A stretch of 7,688 nt of DNA from JBGOUV01 sp041477815 (lineage in GTDB: Bacteria > Acidobacteriota > Terriglobia > Bryobacterales > JACQDG01), in contig JBGOUV010000339.1 of the NCBI GenBank assembly GCA_041477815.1, forward strand, positions 1-7,688. The letters are read 5' to 3'. The notes under the pieces were generated by a model. The model was not told where the DNA came from, did no database searches, and saw only the letters and a program-made list of their open reading frames with translations. The position numbers and the translations under genes are program-made. This document shows, in pieces, positions 5,342 through 7,688 of the stretch (its first letter is position 1; the number at the start of each line of letters is the position of its first letter).

Positions 5342-7688
5342 GTGACCGGCCAGACCATCTCCCACTACAAGGTTTTGGAGAAGCTGGGCGAGGGCGGGAT
5401 GGGAGTGGTGTACAAGGCCCAGGACCTGCGGCTCGACCGGTTGGTGGCTCTGAAGTTCCTGCCGCGCGATTTCGGCGCCAACGCAGATCACCGCCAGCGC
5501 TTCATTCAGGAGGCCAAGGCGGCTTCGGCGCTCGATCATCCCAACATCTGCACCATCCACGAAATCGACCAGGCGCCCGATGGGCAGATGTTTATCGCCA
5601 TGGCCTACTACCAGGGCGAGACGCTCAAGAGTAAGATCGACCGCGGCAGGCTGGGGATCGAGGAAGCGGCCGGTCTGGCCTTGCAGGTGGCGCAGGGCTT
5701 GGCCAAAGCGCACGGCCAGGGACTGGTGCATCGGGACATCAAGCCGGCCAACGTGATCGTCACGACGGACGGCGTGGCCAAGATCCTGGACTTCGGGCTG
5801 GCCAAGCTGACGGGTGACACGGAGCTGACCCGCACCGGCACGACGCTGGGGACGGCATCCTACATGGCGCCGGAGCAGGCCCAGGGCGAGCACGTGGATG
5901 CCCGAGCCGACCTGTGGTCGCTGGGGGTGGTGCTCTACGAGATGCTGGCGGGGGAGCGGCCCTTCCGGGGCGAGAGCATGCCGGCCGTGATCCACGCGGT
6001 GCTGTACGGGCATCCGAAGCCGCTGCGGGAAGCGCGGCCGGAGACGCCCACGGAGGTGGTGCGCGTAGTTACACGCGCGATGGAGAAGGACCCGCGAGTG
6101 CGCTATGCCTCCGCCGCCGAGATGGCTCAGGATCTGGCGGCGTGGTCTTCCCGAGTGGCGACTGTGCGGCCGCTGGACCTGCGGAACCCGCGCGTGGCGG
6201 TTCCGGCGGTGGCGGCCCTGCTGGCGCTGGTGGCAGTTCTGGGTTGGCTGGGGGTGCGGAACGCGCGGGCACGGTGGGCGCGGGAGAAGGCGCTGCCGGA
6301 GATCACGCGGCTCAGCGAGAAGGGCAGCCGCGTGGCCGCCTTCGATCTGGCCCGGCAGGCGGCGGCCTACATTCCGTCCGACCCGCTGGTGGCGCGGCTG
6401 TGGCCGGAGGTCTCTCGAACCGTGTCAGTCGAGACGACGCCGCCCGGCGCTGAGGTGTACTGGAAGGAGTACGCCGACCCTAAGGGCGCGTGGCGCCAGG
6501 TGGGGCAGTCGCCCTTGCAGAACGTCCGCATCCCGCTGGGGTACCTGCGCTGGAGAGCGACCAAGCCGGGATACGAGGGGGTGGAGGTAGCCTCGCCTCT
6601 ATTGCGATTCGCGCCTGGCGCCAGGTTGATACTTAAACTACATACTGCTGCCGAGACCCCGCCCGGTATGGTGTGGGTTCCGCCAGGGAATTTCTCCGTG
6701 CTCCTGGCTCACTTTGGGCGGCTGGGCCCCGTGGAGGTGGGCGGATACTGGATCGATAAGTACGAGGTGACGAACCGGCAGTTCAAGGAATTCGTGGATC
6801 GCGGCGGCTACCAAAAGCCGGAATACTGGAAGCATCCATTTGTCAAGGATGGCAAGTCCCTTTCGTTTCAGGAAGCCACGGCGCTATTTCGGGACTCGAC
6901 CGGTAGGCCGGGGCCGGCGACCTGGGAAGCGGGAGTGTTTCCAGAGGGTAAGGACGACGTTCCGGTGACCGGGGTGAGTTGGCACGAGGCCTCGGCCTAC
7001 GCGGAGTTTGCCGGCAAGCAGCTTCCGACCGTGTATCACTGGTATCAAGCGGCTGGGATTCCGGCGGCCGACAACGTGGTGCCGCAGAGCAATTTCGGGT
7101 CGAGCGGCCCGGCCCGGGCGGGCACTTATCCCGGTATCAGTCCTTACGGGGTCTACGACATGGCCGGCAACGTCAAGGAATGGTGCTGGAACGAGACCGG
7201 CGGGCGGCGCTTCGCTCTGGGCGGCGCCTGGAACGAAGTCAGCTACATGTTCTGGTGGGCCGAGTCGCGCTCGCCGTTCGATCGCGCGGCTTCCAACGGA
7301 TTGCGCCTGGTGAAGGACAGCGGACCCGTCTCCGAAAGCCTGCGCGGGCCGCTGCGCCCGCTGTTCCGGGACTACAACAAGGAGAAGCCGGTCAGTGAGG
7401 AGGTGTTCCGGATATTCCGCAGCATGTACGCGGCGGAGCCGGTCCCCCTGGAGGCGCGGAGCGAGCCGGGCGGGTCGACCTCAGAATTCTGGTCTCACGA
7501 GAAGGTTTCCTTCAACGCGGGCGCGGCTACGGAACGGATGACCGCATCGCTGCTGGTGCCCAAGGGTGCCAAGCCCCCGTTTCAGGCGCTGATTTTTTTC
7601 CCGGGGTCGAACGCGCTGTTCATGCGATCGCGGGACGATTTGATGGCCCTGACTCTGGGGCGCCTGGACTTCCTGGTGAAGACCGGCC
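5342..7688 (+). CDS. Ser/Thr kinase / PEGA-like / FGE-like (SUMF1) / hydrolase fusion, partial at 3' end
   Basis: The frame is open from GTG 5342 to the window edge (782 codons). An in-frame TAG at 5324-5326 and the family-typical SHYKVLEKLGEGGMG make GTG 5342 the start. Domains: Hanks kinase (1-about 270) with G16/G18/G21, Lys38, Glu57, HRD 130-132, Asn137, DFG 150-152 and APE 176-178, so probably active; one membrane helix (about 284-304); a PEGA-like beta domain (about 361-418); an FGE/sulfatase-modifying-factor-like domain (about 441-658) with GYWIDKYEVTNRQF, GVSWHEASAYAEFAGKQLPT, YDMAGNVKEW and GLRLV; then, from about 715, an alpha/beta-hydrolase-like start (LLVPKGAKPP, IFFPGS). The cysteine pair of true FGEs is replaced (Glu632 and Phe637 by ungapped reading), so formylglycine formation is unlikely. 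A binding or other role is inferred for this outer domain. The hydrolase nucleophile lies beyond the window. Confidence 0.92.
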   Translation, partial: MTGQTISHYKVLEKLGEGGMGVVYKAQDLRLDRLVALKFLPRDFGANADHRQRFIQEAKAASALDHPNICTIHEIDQAPDGQMFIAMAYYQGETLKSKIDRGRLGIEEAAGLALQVAQGLAKAHGQGLVHRDIKPANVIVTTDGVAKILDFGLAKLTGDTELTRTGTTLGTASYMAPEQAQGEHVDARADLWSLGVVLYEMLAGERPFRGESMPAVIHAVLYGHPKPLREARPETPTEVVRVVTRAMEKDPRVRYASAAEMAQDLAAWSSRVATVRPLDLRNPRVAVPAVAALLALVAVLGWLGVRNARARWAREKALPEITRLSEKGSRVAAFDLARQAAAYIPSDPLVARLWPEVSRTVSVETTPPGAEVYWKEYADPKGAWRQVGQSPLQNVRIPLGYLRWRATKPGYEGVEVASPLLRFAPGARLILKLHTAAETPPGMVWVPPGNFSVLLAHFGRLGPVEVGGYWIDKYEVTNRQFKEFVDRGGYQKPEYWKHPFVKDGKSLSFQEATALFRDSTGRPGPATWEAGVFPEGKDDVPVTGVSWHEASAYAEFAGKQLPTVYHWYQAAGIPAADNVVPQSNFGSSGPARAGTYPGISPYGVYDMAGNVKEWCWNETGGRRFALGGAWNEVSYMFWWAESRSPFDRAASNGLRLVKDSGPVSESLRGPLRPLFRDYNKEKPVSEEVFRIFRSMYAAEPVPLEARSEPGGSTSEFWSHEKVSFNAGAATERMTASLLVPKGAKPPFQALIFFPGSNALFMRSRDDLMALTLGRLDFLVKTG

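Noticed and set aside
5318..6013. Minus-strand open frame of 231 codons
   Set aside because: Shadow of the plus-strand kinase domain, where HRD, DFG and APE are all in the other frame.
7141..7318. Active formylglycine-generating enzyme call for the SUMF1-like domain
   Set aside because: The only cysteine here is in GNVKEWC. The conserved cysteine pair after the GG(S/A) motif is missing, so catalytic FGE activity cannot be claimed.
1..7688. CRISPR array, tRNA or rRNA genes
   Set aside because: I saw no regularly spaced repeats of 20-40 bases and no tRNA-like or rRNA-like conserved stretches. The only exact tandem repeat is the 10-base pair at 2361-2380.

Overview
The window is high-GC bacterial DNA that most resembles Acidobacteriota (Solibacter/Bryobacter-like lineages). 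That is an inference from style: large Hanks-type kinases joined to a membrane helix plus a sensor or enzyme domain, next to decaying mobile-element and paralogue remnants. No marker gene fixes the taxonomy.

Left edge (1-130): the last codons of a probable ISL3-type transposase, followed by a plausible right terminal repeat. Directly against it lies an unrecognised, probably exported 251-residue protein (136-891), whose start codon falls where the IS target duplication would be. Base composition here is lower than in the kinase genes (two sampled lines 50-55% G+C, against 65% in one kinase line). A hairpin follows its stop codon.

892-2300 is a decayed zone. It holds 357 bases with no convincing gene, then on the minus strand a ParB-like nuclease/CTPase-domain gene (1249-2064). 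That gene has a strong ribosome binding site but an in-frame amber codon at position 30, in the middle of its first conserved motif. Upstream of it is a truncated, multiply shifted copy of a kinase N-terminus (2299-2589).

2586-5192 (minus) is an intact 868-residue receptor-like Ser/Thr kinase: Hanks kinase domain, one transmembrane helix and a C-terminal beta-propeller-like region. Its stop codon overlaps the ATG of the truncated copy (ATGA), so the three minus-strand units read as a former operon: kinase, second kinase (now dead), parB-like gene (broken).

5342-7688 (plus, cut by the window edge) is a divergent second kinase: Hanks kinase, transmembrane helix, PEGA-like domain, formylglycine-generating-enzyme-like (SUMF1) domain lacking the catalytic cysteines, and the start of an alpha/beta-hydrolase-like domain. 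The 149-base gap between the kinases holds two promoter-like signals unusually close to the two start codons and a perfect 16-base palindrome beside the minus-strand start. This suggests a compact divergent control region with near-leaderless transcripts.

The points most worth a second look are the kinase/PEGA/pseudo-FGE/hydrolase fusion, the divergent control region, the amber codon in the ParB-like gene, and the kinase remnant whose three indels add up to an in-frame net change.
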